Below, in pieces: positions 28,318-37,388 of a stretch of DNA of 64,000 nt (position 1 is its first letter; the number at the start of each line of letters is the position of its first letter). Below the pieces are notes generated by a model. The model was given only the letters and a program-made list of their open reading frames with translations, was not told where the DNA came from and made no database searches. The position numbers were made by a program, and so were the translations under genes. The stretch lies in the NCBI RefSeq assembly GCF_030271255.1, contig NZ_JASJOM010000011.1:1-64000 (forward strand). The letters are read 5' to 3'. The DNA is from Peribacillus folii. Lineage in GTDB: Bacteria; Bacillota; Bacilli; Bacillales; DSM-1321.

Positions 28318-28569
28318 TTAGCCTTGGCTTTTATTGCTTTGAGATTTTGCGTTTTGTTTTTTCACTTCTTGGACGTTTGTTTCAGAAGCAAACTCAGTGC
28401 CGTATTGGCCTTGGCCTTGTTGAGAAGCTTGGTTTTGTTTTTTCACTTCTTGAACGTTTGTTTCAGAAGCGAATTCAGTACCGTATTGACCTTGACCTTG
28501 TTGAGCTTGTCCGTTTTTATTCTTTACATGTTGGATGTCAGTACCTGATTGCGTTTTGTTTTTAGCCAT
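28318..28569 (-). CDS. sspE: Gamma-type small acid-soluble spore protein SspE
   Basis: 83-residue spore storage protein, degraded at germination to supply amino acids. It holds two near-identical 23-residue repeats around QGQYGTEFASETNVQE; the TEFASE sequence is the cleavage site for the germination protease GPR. The repeats are nearly identical in DNA too. The start is the ATG after GGAGGTGATATCA. It is expected to be transcribed by sigma-G in the forespore, but I could not find a convincing promoter. Synteny with ygaB and fabL matches B. subtilis. Confidence 0.96.
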   Translation of the reverse strand: MAKNKTQSGTDIQHVKNKNGQAQQGQGQYGTEFASETNVQEVKKQNQASQQGQGQYGTEFASETNVQEVKKQNAKSQSNKSQG

Positions 28570-28640
28570 TGATATCACCTCCACGATAATAAGATAACCA
28601 TCATGACCGTGTGTTATCCGGCTAAATTTTTCCAGCTTCC

Positions 28641-29423
<783 letters not shown>

Positions 29424-29457
29424 TTATAAAATCATTTTTAAAAGGAGTGTTACTGTT

Positions 29458-29682
29458 ATGTATGTTGGACGTGATATGACAGAATTGTCGATGATGAAAA
29501 AATCGGAATGGGAAAATAGCGAGCTTGCCTACTTTCATCATTCCCTACAACAAATGGTACCTTATTTGAACCAAGAAGGACAGAGCATCCATAGCGAAAT
29601 CGTCAAAGAAATTGAAAATAGGGGCGGCCTTACTAGACAGGAAGCCGATTATACTCATGGAACGCAGACGATTTACGATTGA
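29458..29682 (+). CDS. yfhS: Small conserved protein YfhS
   Basis: 74-residue hydrophilic protein with no membrane segment, resembling YfhS of Bacillus by sequence style and by position between fabL and mutY. The ATG follows AAAGGAGTG. The function is unknown. It ends at a bidirectional hairpin shared with mutY. Confidence 0.78.
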   Translation: MYVGRDMTELSMMKKSEWENSELAYFHHSLQQMVPYLNQEGQSIHSEIVKEIENRGGLTRQEADYTHGTQTIYD

Positions 29683-29684
29683 AA

Positions 29685-29723
29685 GGAAGAAGAGGATATC
29701 TTTGCCGATATCCTCTTCTTTCC
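29685..29723. terminator. Bidirectional terminator between yfhS and mutY
   Basis: GGAAGAAGAGGATATC and GATATCCTCTTCTTTCC form a 16-bp stem with a 6-nt loop. Confidence 0.85.
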
Positions 29724-29751
29724 GCTAAGCGGTCCCCTCTGGTCAAACGCT

Positions 29752-30864
29752 TCATTTGGTATGCTCTTTATAAGCCTTCATCATCTTTTGATGGGAGACC
29801 GGAAAGGCAAACTCCGCCATCTCGTCCTCACTCACCCACTTGAGCTGATGTTCCCGCAAAGTATCTTGACCGATCGTTTCCTTGACTATTCCGATATACG
29901 TATCCACTTTCCAAACGAGATGTGAAAAAATATGCTCTATTCGGACAAGCGGTTCCGTGATTTCCGGTTTTGCCCCATACATTTCTTGAAAGCGGTTCTC
30001 GTAAAAATCCCGCTTTGGCTGAAGGGGTGCATGGTTCTCGAAGTTGGGATATTCCCAGAGATTTGCCAGTAACCCGGATGATTCTCGCTTGTGTATGAGA
30101 AACTCACCTTTTTCATTCGTCAAGACTGCTGCGACGATCGGAACATCCCTCGTTTTTTTCTTTTGGATTTTTATCGGCAGCTCGGTTTGGACACCTGCTT
30201 CAAATGCGAGACAATGGCCTTGAACGGGACAGAGCAGACATGCTGGTTTCCCAGGCGTGCAGATCAATGCCCCCAGCTCCATCAAGGCTTGATTGAAAGC
30301 AGATGTATGATCATGATCAATTAGCTTCCTGACGGCCGCTTCAAAGGTTTTTCTCGTCTTTGGCTTTGCAATGTCCTCATATATCATTAGGATACGGGAT
30401 AATACACGCATGACGTTTCCATCGACTGCCGGTTCCGGTTTGCCATAGGCAATGCTTAGGATAGCACCTGCCGTATACGGGCCTACGCCCTTCAGTTTGG
30501 AAATTTCCACTGGATCATCCGGGACGATCCCATTATAGGAAGCCCGCACTTCCTGAACGGCACTTTGAAGATTCCTGACACGTGAGTAATAGCCGAGCCC
30601 TTCCCATGCCTTCAGGATTTTTTCTTCATCGGCATCTGCAAAGTCCTCAAGTGTCGGGAACCATTCCATGAACCGGTTGAAATAAGGAATAACCGTATCG
30701 ACCCGCGTTTGCTGAAGCATGATTTCCGACACCCAAACACGGTATGGATCCTTGTTTTTCCTCCATGGCAATTCCCGCTGTTCTTGTTGGAACCAGGAAA
30801 CTAAATCTTGTTGAAAACCTTTGATGTTGATTTTTTCTATTGTCGGGATCATTATTTCTTTCAC
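29752..30864 (-). CDS. mutY: A/G-specific adenine glycosylase MutY
   Basis: 370-residue DNA repair enzyme removing adenine mispaired with 8-oxoguanine. The catalytic Glu lies in [10 protein letters not shown], the helix-hairpin-helix is [12 protein letters not shown], and the catalytic Asp is in [10 protein letters not shown]. The [4Fe-4S] cysteines follow the C-x6-C-x2-C-x5-C pattern in [19 protein letters not shown]-terminal NUDIX-like domain recognises 8-oxoG. The start is GTG after GGAGGA. It corresponds to B. subtilis yfhQ. Confidence 0.96.
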   Translation of the reverse strand: MKEIMIPTIEKINIKGFQQDLVSWFQQEQRELPWRKNKDPYRVWVSEIMLQQTRVDTVIPYFNRFMEWFPTLEDFADADEEKILKAWEGLGYYSRVRNLQSAVQEVRASYNGIVPDDPVEISKLKGVGPYTAGAILSIAYGKPEPAVDGNVMRVLSRILMIYEDIAKPKTRKTFEAAVRKLIDHDHTSAFNQALMELGALICTPGKPACLLCPVQGHCLAFEAGVQTELPIKIQKKKTRDVPIVAAVLTNEKGEFLIHKRESSGLLANLWEYPNFENHAPLQPKRDFYENRFQEMYGAKPEITEPLVRIEHIFSHLVWKVDTYIGIVKETIGQDTLREHQLKWVSEDEMAEFAFPVSHQKMMKAYKEHTK

Positions 30865-30995
30865 AGTAGTTCCTCCAAAGATGTTACACTCTAGTCAAAA
30901 TTGGGAATACCTATAGTAGGCATTCTTTTTTTATTATCATGTTCATATCCATTTAATTGTAATGGCTCATAAAAATAAGTCAAAATTATATTCAT

Positions 30996-31025
30996 TTGAT
31001 GGTTAATATATAAATACGGTATGAT
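30996..31025 (+). promoter_or_regulatory. Probable sigma-A promoter of yfhP
   Basis: TTGATG (30996-31001), an 18-bp spacer and TATGAT (31020-31025), about 45 bp upstream of the yfhP start. The upstream 130 bp hold no other signal. Confidence 0.65.
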
Positions 31026-31070
31026 GAAAGAAGACCATTTTTTTCAAATTGTGGCAGGGAGGTTAAATTT

Positions 31071-32048
31071 TTGGATACAGGTACTCACTTTGTCATGGGA
31101 ATTGCTCTTGGAGGTCTTGCCACATTAGATCCTGCCATTGCGCAGGACCCCGTCACTGCAAGTGCAGTCATAGCCGGTACCGTACTGGGCTCGCAAGCAC
31201 CAGATATCGACACCGTTCTAAAATTAAGGAATAACGCTGTATATATACGCAATCATCGTGGAATCACGCATTCCATTCCCGCTGTTTTACTTTGGCCCTT
31301 AATCATCAGCGGTGGGCTTTACGCCATTATACCTGAAGCAAATTACCTTCATCTTTGGCTTTGGACCTTTTTAGCCGTTTTCCTTCATGTATTCGTGGAT
31401 ATTTTCAATGCATACGGAACACAGGCCCTTAGGCCAATTTCATCAAAATGGGTAGCTTTAGGGGTCATCAACACATTTGATCCATTCATTTTTGGCATCC
31501 ATGTTGCAGGATTGATCCTGTGGGGCTTCGGATTCCCTCCAGGCTATCTATTCCTTGTGATTTACGGGATACTCATCATTTATTATATCTCTCGGTTCAG
31601 GGAACAGGCTTTTATTAAAAGGGCGGTTAAGCAGCAAATCCCCGGAGCTAGAAAAATCCTTTTATCACCGACGATGCGTTTTCACCGCTGGAAGATTGCT
31701 GTGATCACCGAAAAGAATTACTATGTGGCACGGGCCGACAATGGGTATGTGACCATTCTGGATACGTTTGATCGGGTGCCATTGCCCGAAAGTGAAATTC
31801 TTGAGGCAGCCAAAAAGGACATCAACCTTTCAGCTTTTCTGTCCTTTTCACCGGTTTACCGTTTTGAAATCGAACAGATTAAGGAATATTATGAAGTCCG
31901 TTTCATTGATTTAAGATACCGGAGCAATGGATATTATCCATTTGTGGCTGTCGTCCATCTAGACAGCGATTTGAATATCCTGAATTCATATACCGGCTGG
32001 ATTTTTAGCGAAGCGAAGCTGCAGAAAAAATTGAATATCATTTTATAG
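31071..32048 (+). CDS. yfhP: Membrane-bound metal-dependent hydrolase family protein YfhP
   Basis: 325-residue polytopic protein of the YdjM/DUF457 family. The first half holds four to five membrane helices and the conserved histidine motif HRGITHS (near 64-70), and also SQAPDIDTVLK with two Asp. These match the presumed metal site of the family. The second half is soluble beta-rich sequence. The biochemical activity of the family is not established. The start is TTG after GGGAGG. The position next to mutY matches B. subtilis yfhP. Confidence 0.85.
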   Translation: MDTGTHFVMGIALGGLATLDPAIAQDPVTASAVIAGTVLGSQAPDIDTVLKLRNNAVYIRNHRGITHSIPAVLLWPLIISGGLYAIIPEANYLHLWLWTFLAVFLHVFVDIFNAYGTQALRPISSKWVALGVINTFDPFIFGIHVAGLILWGFGFPPGYLFLVIYGILIIYYISRFREQAFIKRAVKQQIPGARKILLSPTMRFHRWKIAVITEKNYYVARADNGYVTILDTFDRVPLPESEILEAAKKDINLSAFLSFSPVYRFEIEQIKEYYEVRFIDLRYRSNGYYPFVAVVHLDSDLNILNSYTGWIFSEAKLQKKLNIIL

Positions 32049-32061
32049 CTGCTGCACAGTG

Positions 32062-32107
32062 AAAAAAGGCTGATTCCAGGAATCGAACTCCTGGAATCAG
32101 CTTTTTT
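32062..32107. terminator. Bidirectional terminator between yfhP and yfhJ
   Basis: AAAAAAGGCTGATTCCAGGA, a 7-nt loop and TCCTGGAATCAGCTTTTTT form a stem with tracts on both sides. Confidence 0.92.
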
Positions 32108-32372
32108 AATGCAGGCGATTCTGCTGATTTAATAAATGTTGATATTTAGGATTTTTTGCAATGAATTCGTGGAATTGACCACCGTAATTGTCGATCCAGG
32201 TTCTCACGACGCGTGACGTCATTTCTTCCCCGGCATATTCATGTCCAGCTTTTGCATAGGTCGCTTCGAAATCCTCCCATAATAATTCCACCCAAGTCAA
32301 AGCTTGCTCATACGTGATGTGGTCATTTTTCTCAAGCAGGATCTTGGTCAATCTTTCATGGTAATCATTCAA
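32106..32372 (-). CDS. yfhJ: WVELL-motif protein YfhJ
   Basis: 88-residue protein carrying the WVELLWEDFE motif that defines the YfhJ family. The function is unknown. TTG at 32372 is chosen as start: GAGGTG lies 6 nt before it and the resulting length equals B. subtilis YfhJ. The frame is open 66 codons further upstream, but that part overlaps sspK on the other strand and does not look like protein. It is divergent from sspK with about 110 bp between the starts. Confidence 0.88.
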   Translation of the reverse strand: MNDYHERLTKILLEKNDHITYEQALTWVELLWEDFEATYAKAGHEYAGEEMTSRVVRTWIDNYGGQFHEFIAKNPKYQHLLNQQNRLH

Positions 32373-32485
32373 TAGAAACACCTCATTGCCAATATTTTTA
32401 CAGAATCGACTATATGGTCTTTTACCCATACTAGTGATAAGCGGAAACGCTTCTTTCTTTAAACTGATGCTTGGAGGAGAACAAC

Positions 32486-32641
32486 TTGCGAAATAAACAA
32501 AAAGGATTCCCCAATCAAAACAATAATAAATTTCAAGGCGAGCCCCGCGCACAAGCAAGATATGCATCAAAGCGTGCAGACGGAAGCATCAATACACACC
32601 CTCAAGAACGGATGAAAGCTTCTAACGAGCGATCTAATTAA
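32486..32641 (+). CDS. sspK: Small acid-soluble spore protein SspK
   Basis: 51-residue spore protein, N-terminus [16 protein letters not shown], with the C-terminal [11 protein letters not shown] that is typical of SspK. The start is TTG, 7 nt after GGAGGAG. A CATACTA at 32427-32433 resembles a sigma-G/F minus-10 element, but no convincing minus-35 was found. The gene lies between yfhJ and yfhH as in other Bacillus. A hairpin terminator follows. Confidence 0.92.
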   Translation: MRNKQKGFPNQNNNKFQGEPRAQARYASKRADGSINTHPQERMKASNERSN

Positions 32642-32651
32642 GGTGATTTCA

Positions 32652-32682
32652 AAAGGAATCGGGAGACACTTCCGGTTCCTTT
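32652..32682. terminator. Bidirectional terminator between sspK and yfhH
   Basis: AAAGGAATCGG (32652-32662) pairs with CCGGTTCCTTT (32672-32682), with one G-U pair and a 9-nt loop. Confidence 0.75.
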
Positions 32683-32993
32683 CATTTCAGCATCGAAATC
32701 GGAAGTGCTTCTTCCTTACCAGAACCGCTTAGTCGGTAACCCCAGGCAAATACCCCATTCATATAGTCAATTTTGAAGTAAACACCTGGATCGCCATCAA
32801 TCTGATATATTTCACCTTTTTTGAAATCATCCGGGTTCAGCAAATAAGCCTTGGCCATCGTCACTTTACGTTCCAATACAGAATATTCATTCACCATTCC
32901 CAATTGCTCAGCCTTTCTTGCCTTTTCAGTCAATGCTGCGATTTCCTGCTGAAGCTCATAGGCCGACAGCTTGCTGTATCTTACTTCACTCAT
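32682..32993 (-). CDS. yfhH: YfhH-family protein (DUF1811)
   Basis: 103-residue protein. The N-terminal helical hairpin (residues 8-50) is followed by a small SH3-like beta domain (GEIYQIDGDPGVYFKIDYMNG). This matches YfhH/DUF1811, a conserved Bacillus protein without a defined role. It sits downstream of recX on the same strand, with 74 nt between them. The ATG follows AGGAGCAC. Confidence 0.88.
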   Translation of the reverse strand: MSEVRYSKLSAYELQQEIAALTEKARKAEQLGMVNEYSVLERKVTMAKAYLLNPDDFKKGEIYQIDGDPGVYFKIDYMNGVFAWGYRLSGSGKEEALPISMLK

Positions 32994-33067
32994 ATATAGT
33001 GCTCCTTAATGAAATAATAATTTACCTCTATATTAAACAAAATTTCTTGTTTTGGCTAATGCTGTAC

Positions 33068-33865
33068 TTACTCCCGATCGGATTTGGAAAGGTATCGTTC
33101 TATCAGTTCCATCGGAAAACCTTTTCGGTATAATGCCTGCTTCATTTTCTGACCATGTTCGAAGCTTTCAAGGTTATTATACCGGCGCTCCAATTTTTGC
33201 GCATGATGGCATAGCGAATCCCACTGTTCACCTTCATCCTTTTCCACCGTCACATCTTCCAGTGCTTCAAGGAAGACATCCCTCGGAAAACCCTTTCTTA
33301 ATAAGGTCTGTTCAACCTTTTGCCTTAATGCCCGTTCCGAAATGTTTTTTTCCTTTTTAATGGATTTTTCGGCAAGGTTTCTTGCATGCTCTATTTGAAG
33401 ATCAACGGGATATTCCTTCAGTGCCTCGAAAACCAATTTTTCTTGTATACCTTTCTCCTTCAGCTCAAGCTTTAAGGTGGCGGGGCCTTTACTTCCGCCA
33501 TTCACATGTGTTCGCACATAAGCCTTAGCAAATTCAAGGTCGTCCAAATAGTTAAAGCTATACAGCTTAAATATCGCTTCCTTTATAATCGGCTCTTCCG
33601 TCTCCTTCTTTTTCAAATAAAGGCGAATTTCCGATTCCGATCTCATTCTGTATGATAAATAATGAATGGCATCTGTAAAAGCTTTTTGGATTTCATCATG
33701 GAATTGTATTTCAGCTAACAGGAGGTCATCGAGTGCCGTACCTTTTTTCAATTGGAATTTCATTAACACTTCTTCGTCCACGCTGAAGGCATATTTTTCA
33801 TCGACAAATATGTTATAGCGATCTTTACGTTTTTTTTGGGTTGTTATTTTTGTTATGTTTGGCAT
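33068..33865 (-). CDS. recX: Recombination regulator RecX
   Basis: 265-residue regulator that binds and limits RecA filaments. It contains three tandem three-helix repeats and an N-terminal basic part; the motif YLDDLEFAKAYVRTHVNGGSKGP is the family hallmark, and a second repeat has RKGFPRDVFLEAL. The ATG at 33865 follows GGGGGTGAG; the GTG three codons earlier is inside that site. It corresponds to B. subtilis yfhG/recX, and is divergent from yfhF. Confidence 0.92.
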   Translation of the reverse strand: MPNITKITTQKKRKDRYNIFVDEKYAFSVDEEVLMKFQLKKGTALDDLLLAEIQFHDEIQKAFTDAIHYLSYRMRSESEIRLYLKKKETEEPIIKEAIFKLYSFNYLDDLEFAKAYVRTHVNGGSKGPATLKLELKEKGIQEKLVFEALKEYPVDLQIEHARNLAEKSIKKEKNISERALRQKVEQTLLRKGFPRDVFLEALEDVTVEKDEGEQWDSLCHHAQKLERRYNNLESFEHGQKMKQALYRKGFPMELIERYLSKSDRE

Positions 33866-33989
33866 AAAACTCACCCCCTCCCTACTTTACCCCTTTATCT
33901 ACACCATTTCTATAAAAGCAGGTCTAAAAATGAAAAAAGTATATCGGCATGGTAAAGTGAAGGGAAGACAGGGAAAGGAAGTGATTTTC

Positions 33990-34910
33990 GTGAAAATTGC
34001 CATTGCTGGTGGAAGCGGTTTTGTCGGCACTGCCCTTATTGATGAATTACTTAAAGAAGATCATGAATTATATATATTGACTCGCCATCCGGAAAAATAC
34101 AATAATCAGCCTAAGCTCCAATATATAGGCTGGTTGACCGAAAACGCAAAGCCCGAGGATCAGTTGGCGGGCCTGGATGCTTTCATAAATCTGGCTGGTG
34201 AATCTTTAAACGGCGGACGTTGGACTCCTGAGCGAAAACGAGGGATTGTCGAAAGCAGAATTGATGCCTGCAAGGAAATGAACAGGATCCTTTCCGCTTT
34301 TCCCAGTAAGGTGTCTGTCATCATCAACGCCAGTGCAATCGGATATTATGGGATATCCGACAAGGATACTTTTACTGAGTCATCTGAATCCATTGGTGAT
34401 GATTTCTTGGCTAGGACTGTCAAGCTTTGGGAAAAGGAAGCTTTTAAATCCCGAGCATTTAGCAATAGGCTCGTCCTTACGAGATTTGGTGTGATTCTGG
34501 GCGAGCACGGTGGCGCATTGCCCAAGATGATCCTCCCCTATAAACTTTTCGGCGGAGGAAGGCTTGGCACGGGGAATCAGTGGCTTTCCTGGATCCATAT
34601 ACAAGATGTGGTCCGGGCACTCTCCTTTTGCATCAGTAATCAGGATACGGAGGGGCCGGTCAATTTCACGGCTCCTACCCCCGTCCAAATGGATGCATTC
34701 GGTAAAACGATAGGGACAGTCATGCACCGTCCCCATTGGTTTCCTGTACCTCCATTCATCCTGAAAACAGCACTTGGTGAAATGAGCATGCTAGTGCTTG
34801 AAGGACAAAAAGTGCTGCCTGCTAAACTTGATCAAGGAGGATTCACCTTCTCCTTTCCTTCCCTTGAAGAAGCTTTACAAGCTATCTTAAAAAAAGATTC
34901 TCACGTATGA
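33990..34910 (+). CDS. yfhF: NAD-dependent epimerase-like protein YfhF (TIGR01777)
   Basis: 306-residue atypical SDR protein. It has the Rossmann loop AGGSGFVGTAL (residues 5-15), NLAGESLNGGRWTPERK (near 69) typical of TIGR01777, and the active-site YYG segment near 121. The true substrate is unknown; it is often called a cell-division inhibitor SulA-like or sugar epimerase by similarity only. The GTG at 33990 follows AAAGGAAGTG. The frame is open further upstream, but that part is basic and not Rossmann-like. Confidence 0.88.
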   Translation: MKIAIAGGSGFVGTALIDELLKEDHELYILTRHPEKYNNQPKLQYIGWLTENAKPEDQLAGLDAFINLAGESLNGGRWTPERKRGIVESRIDACKEMNRILSAFPSKVSVIINASAIGYYGISDKDTFTESSESIGDDFLARTVKLWEKEAFKSRAFSNRLVLTRFGVILGEHGGALPKMILPYKLFGGGRLGTGNQWLSWIHIQDVVRALSFCISNQDTEGPVNFTAPTPVQMDAFGKTIGTVMHRPHWFPVPPFILKTALGEMSMLVLEGQKVLPAKLDQGGFTFSFPSLEEALQAILKKDSHV

Positions 34911-34964
34911 AAGCTGCTTTTTAGGAAAAAATAGGGATATCAAGGTGAAATGGAGCTGATCTAC

Positions 34965-35087
34965 ATGTCCAAAAAACACGAAAAAGAAAAAAGTAACTTA
35001 ACAAGCACCCAAGCGATTCTTTATGCACGGGAATTCAAGAATGCAGATCGTGCCGGCGGCTTTAATGAGAAAAGATCGCGCCGTTAA
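34965..35087 (+). CDS. yfhE: YfhE-family small protein
   Basis: 40-residue, strongly basic peptide. The core TSTQAILYAREFKNADRAGG matches the YfhE family of Bacillus. The ATG follows a weak TGGAG about 10 nt upstream. The position between yfhF and yfhD agrees with B. subtilis. The function is unknown; such small basic proteins are often made late in growth or in sporulation. Confidence 0.85.
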   Translation: MSKKHEKEKSNLTSTQAILYAREFKNADRAGGFNEKRSRR

Positions 35088-35131
35088 GTTTGGCGTATTT
35101 TCCCGTACATGTTGATCGATCAATCAACACA

Positions 35132-35183
35132 AAATAAGCAGGAGATGATGAATTGATGAACTCATCTCCTGCTTATTTTTTTA
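35132..35183 (+). terminator. Terminator after yfhE
   Basis: AAATAAGCAGGAGATGA and TCATCTCCTGCTTATTT form a 17-bp perfect stem with a T-run. Confidence 0.93.
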
Positions 35184-35199
35184 TTTAGGGGGCGAAATT

Positions 35200-35382
35200 A
35201 TGGGACGCAATAGCATACATCATAATCGGGATAAAAACAAACAAAAATTACCGCAAGTTCCTAAAAACCTGAAAAGTGATGGTATAGACGTCGAATACTC
35301 TTCCGAACTGGCTGACAAGGAAGACATCGAGGCACAAGCACGGGCAAATGCAGCAGATCGCCGAGCTCATGATAGCCGTTAA
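35200..35382 (+). CDS. yfhD: YfhD-family small protein
   Basis: 60-residue hydrophilic protein with the YfhD pattern: N-terminal HHNRDKNKQKLPQVPKN and a C-terminal EAQARANAADRRAH segment rich in Ala and Arg. The ATG follows TAGGGGGC. The function is unknown. This is the last gene of the conserved yfh block in this window. Confidence 0.85.
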   Translation: MGRNSIHHNRDKNKQKLPQVPKNLKSDGIDVEYSSELADKEDIEAQARANAADRRAHDSR

Positions 35383-35390
35383 TCCATAAA

Positions 35391-35424
35391 AACAAGGGGC
35401 TGTATAACAGCCCCTTGTTTGTTC
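35391..35424 (+). terminator. Terminator after yfhD
   Basis: AACAAGGGGCTG and CAGCCCCTTGTT with a 5-nt loop, followed by TGTTC. The first DnaA box begins directly after it. Confidence 0.88.
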
Positions 35425-35607
35425 TTATCCACATCTTTTATCCACATCTTTGTTGGTATTGTGGATATATTCAGAAAATACTGATAAACAGCAGGCATTA
35501 TAACTAGTCTTACTAACATGAAAATAATGTTATTTATGGATAACTCTGTGGATTATGTGGATAAGGGGGATATCCCGCCGGACAGACAGGATTTTTATTG
35601 TGGATAA
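35425..35607. promoter_or_regulatory. Cluster of DnaA boxes outside oriC
   Basis: Four perfect boxes (TTATCCACA or its complement) lie at 35425-35433, 35438-35446, 35556-35564 and 35599-35607. Three more with one mismatch lie at 35460-35468, 35535-35543 and 35547-35555. The first two face right and the others left; 35547-35555 and 35556-35564 abut without a gap. The whole lies between yfhD and the acyl-CoA ligase gene, with no open frame. B. subtilis is known to hold DnaA-box clusters away from oriC that bind DnaA; the role here is inferred. No dnaA gene is near, so this is not oriC. Confidence 0.8.
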
Positions 35608-35706
35608 CTTTTTTTCACTTCCTTCCTATATTGCCGCGATTATTATTCAATGTCATTCTTGCTTCACCAGCTTCCTCTCTTTTAAATCTCAAAAATGGAT
35701 ATTACC

Positions 35707-37272
35707 TTAACCTTTGCCATTTACAATCTCCTCCAGCTGTTTACGAAGCAGGAATTTTTGTATCTTTCCACTTGCATTTCGCGGCAGCTCTTCACAGAAA
35801 ATGTATCTTCTTGGCCGTTTAAAGTTAGCTAGCGTATCACTACTCTTACACCAATCTTCTAAATCGTGTTCCGTCAATTCGGTCCCTTTGGCTACAATGA
35901 ACGCCGTTACCGTTTCCCCCCATTTTTCATTTGGTTGACCAAGTACCGCACAGTCGAACACAAGAGGATGTGCATGAAGCGTGTCTTCCACTTCCCTTGG
36001 GTATACATTTTCACCACCTGAAATGATCATGTCGTCCACTCGATCCTTGACCCACAGATATCCTTCTTCATCCAGGTAACCTATATCTCCGGAATGGTAC
36101 CAGCCTTTATACATTGCTTTTTCCGTTTCTGCTTCCTTTTGGAAATAGCCCTGCATGATGCATGGACCCTTTACAAGGATTTCCCCCGTATCCCCTGGTT
36201 CCAGAATATCCCCTGGCTCCGATGGACCGTCATCATTCGGGCGGACAATGATAATTTCATGCTCCGGACATGCCTTTCCGGCTGAGCCCGCCTTCCTTAC
36301 TTGATCTTCTTCAAGCAGGAGAGTGATCGCTGGCCCCATTTCAGTCATTCCATACGCCTGAATGAACTGGATTCCCAGCTTTTCCTGACAGGCACGTACA
36401 AGCGATGGTGCCATTGGTGCCGCCCCATATAGCCCTAGATTCAGGCTCTGGAATTTATAACCGTCCAGGTTTTCCTGAATGAGCATGTTCCACATCGTGG
36501 GCGCAGCGAATAATTTGGTTATCCCCTCTGATTCAACTAGCTCCATCACTTTTTTTGGTTTGAATTGATGGAGGATGACATTCATGGCCCCAACCTGGAC
36601 GCGAGGTAAAAAACAACAATGCAATTCGGCACAATGAAACATCGGTGCAGTGATCAAGCCGATATCCGTTCGTTCATAATTCAGGGCCTCGACTAATATC
36701 GCTGCCTGTTTGACCATATCTTTATGCAGATGTATGACCCCTTTGGGACGCCCCGTCGTTCCGCTTGTATACATGATTGCATAAATATCATCCTCATGAA
36801 CGTCCACCTCAGTGGGCTGAGAGGAAATGCTGGCCAATTTTTGACGGTATCCCTTCGCATAACCGGGGACATCTTCGTCAATGTACCAGAAACCCGTTTC
36901 CGGGAACCGCTTTTCGATAGCAGCAACGGTCGCTTCCAATTCACGTTCGAACAAAACGACCTTTGGTTTTGCGTCATTCACTATGAAGGCAAGCTCCTCC
37001 GCCATGAGGCGGAAGTTGATCGGATTAAAGATTGCGCCTATTTTTGAACAGGCAAAGAAGGCAGTCGCAAGCTCTTCATTGTTGTAAAGGAACGTAGAAA
37101 CCCTGTCCCCTTTTCGGACGCCTTCCGCCTGCAGGGCAGCGGCCAATCGATTCACTTGGTCATTCCATTGGATATACGTGTAGCGGATATTTCTTCTCAC
37201 GTCGTAGATAGCCTCTTTAATGGGAAATTTCTGAACGGTCTTATCAAAAATATTTTTAATCGTTACTGACAT
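35707..37272 (-). CDS. Acyl-CoA synthetase (class I adenylate-forming, FadD-like)
   Basis: 521-residue AMP-forming ligase activating a carboxylic acid to its CoA thioester. Motifs seen are the P-loop YTSGTTGRPKGV (near 168), YGMTEMGP (near 308), YHSGDIGYLDEEGY with the ribose-binding Asp, and the C-terminal catalytic Lys in NASGKIQK. The chain-length preference cannot be read. It is the last gene of the MerR-headed acyl-CoA degradation operon, 116 nt after the thiolase gene, and would supply the acyl-CoA substrate. No clear terminator follows. Confidence 0.88.
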   Translation of the reverse strand: MSVTIKNIFDKTVQKFPIKEAIYDVRRNIRYTYIQWNDQVNRLAAALQAEGVRKGDRVSTFLYNNEELATAFFACSKIGAIFNPINFRLMAEELAFIVNDAKPKVVLFERELEATVAAIEKRFPETGFWYIDEDVPGYAKGYRQKLASISSQPTEVDVHEDDIYAIMYTSGTTGRPKGVIHLHKDMVKQAAILVEALNYERTDIGLITAPMFHCAELHCCFLPRVQVGAMNVILHQFKPKKVMELVESEGITKLFAAPTMWNMLIQENLDGYKFQSLNLGLYGAAPMAPSLVRACQEKLGIQFIQAYGMTEMGPAITLLLEEDQVRKAGSAGKACPEHEIIIVRPNDDGPSEPGDILEPGDTGEILVKGPCIMQGYFQKEAETEKAMYKGWYHSGDIGYLDEEGYLWVKDRVDDMIISGGENVYPREVEDTLHAHPLVFDCAVLGQPNEKWGETVTAFIVAKGTELTEHDLEDWCKSSDTLANFKRPRRYIFCEELPRNASGKIQKFLLRKQLEEIVNGKG

Positions 37273-37388
37273 ACCATTTCCTCCTCAATTAAGTAAGCCA
37301 CCCCTCAATAGAACGAGCTTTCACGTCCGTCTGGCGATGGTCGGCTGTGTCCCATTTTCAGCTTACCTTCCCTGCAGTAGACTAACAT

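Noticed and set aside
28370-28500. Near-identical DNA repeats of about 70 bp
   Set aside because: They are the known internal duplication of gamma-type SASP (sspE).
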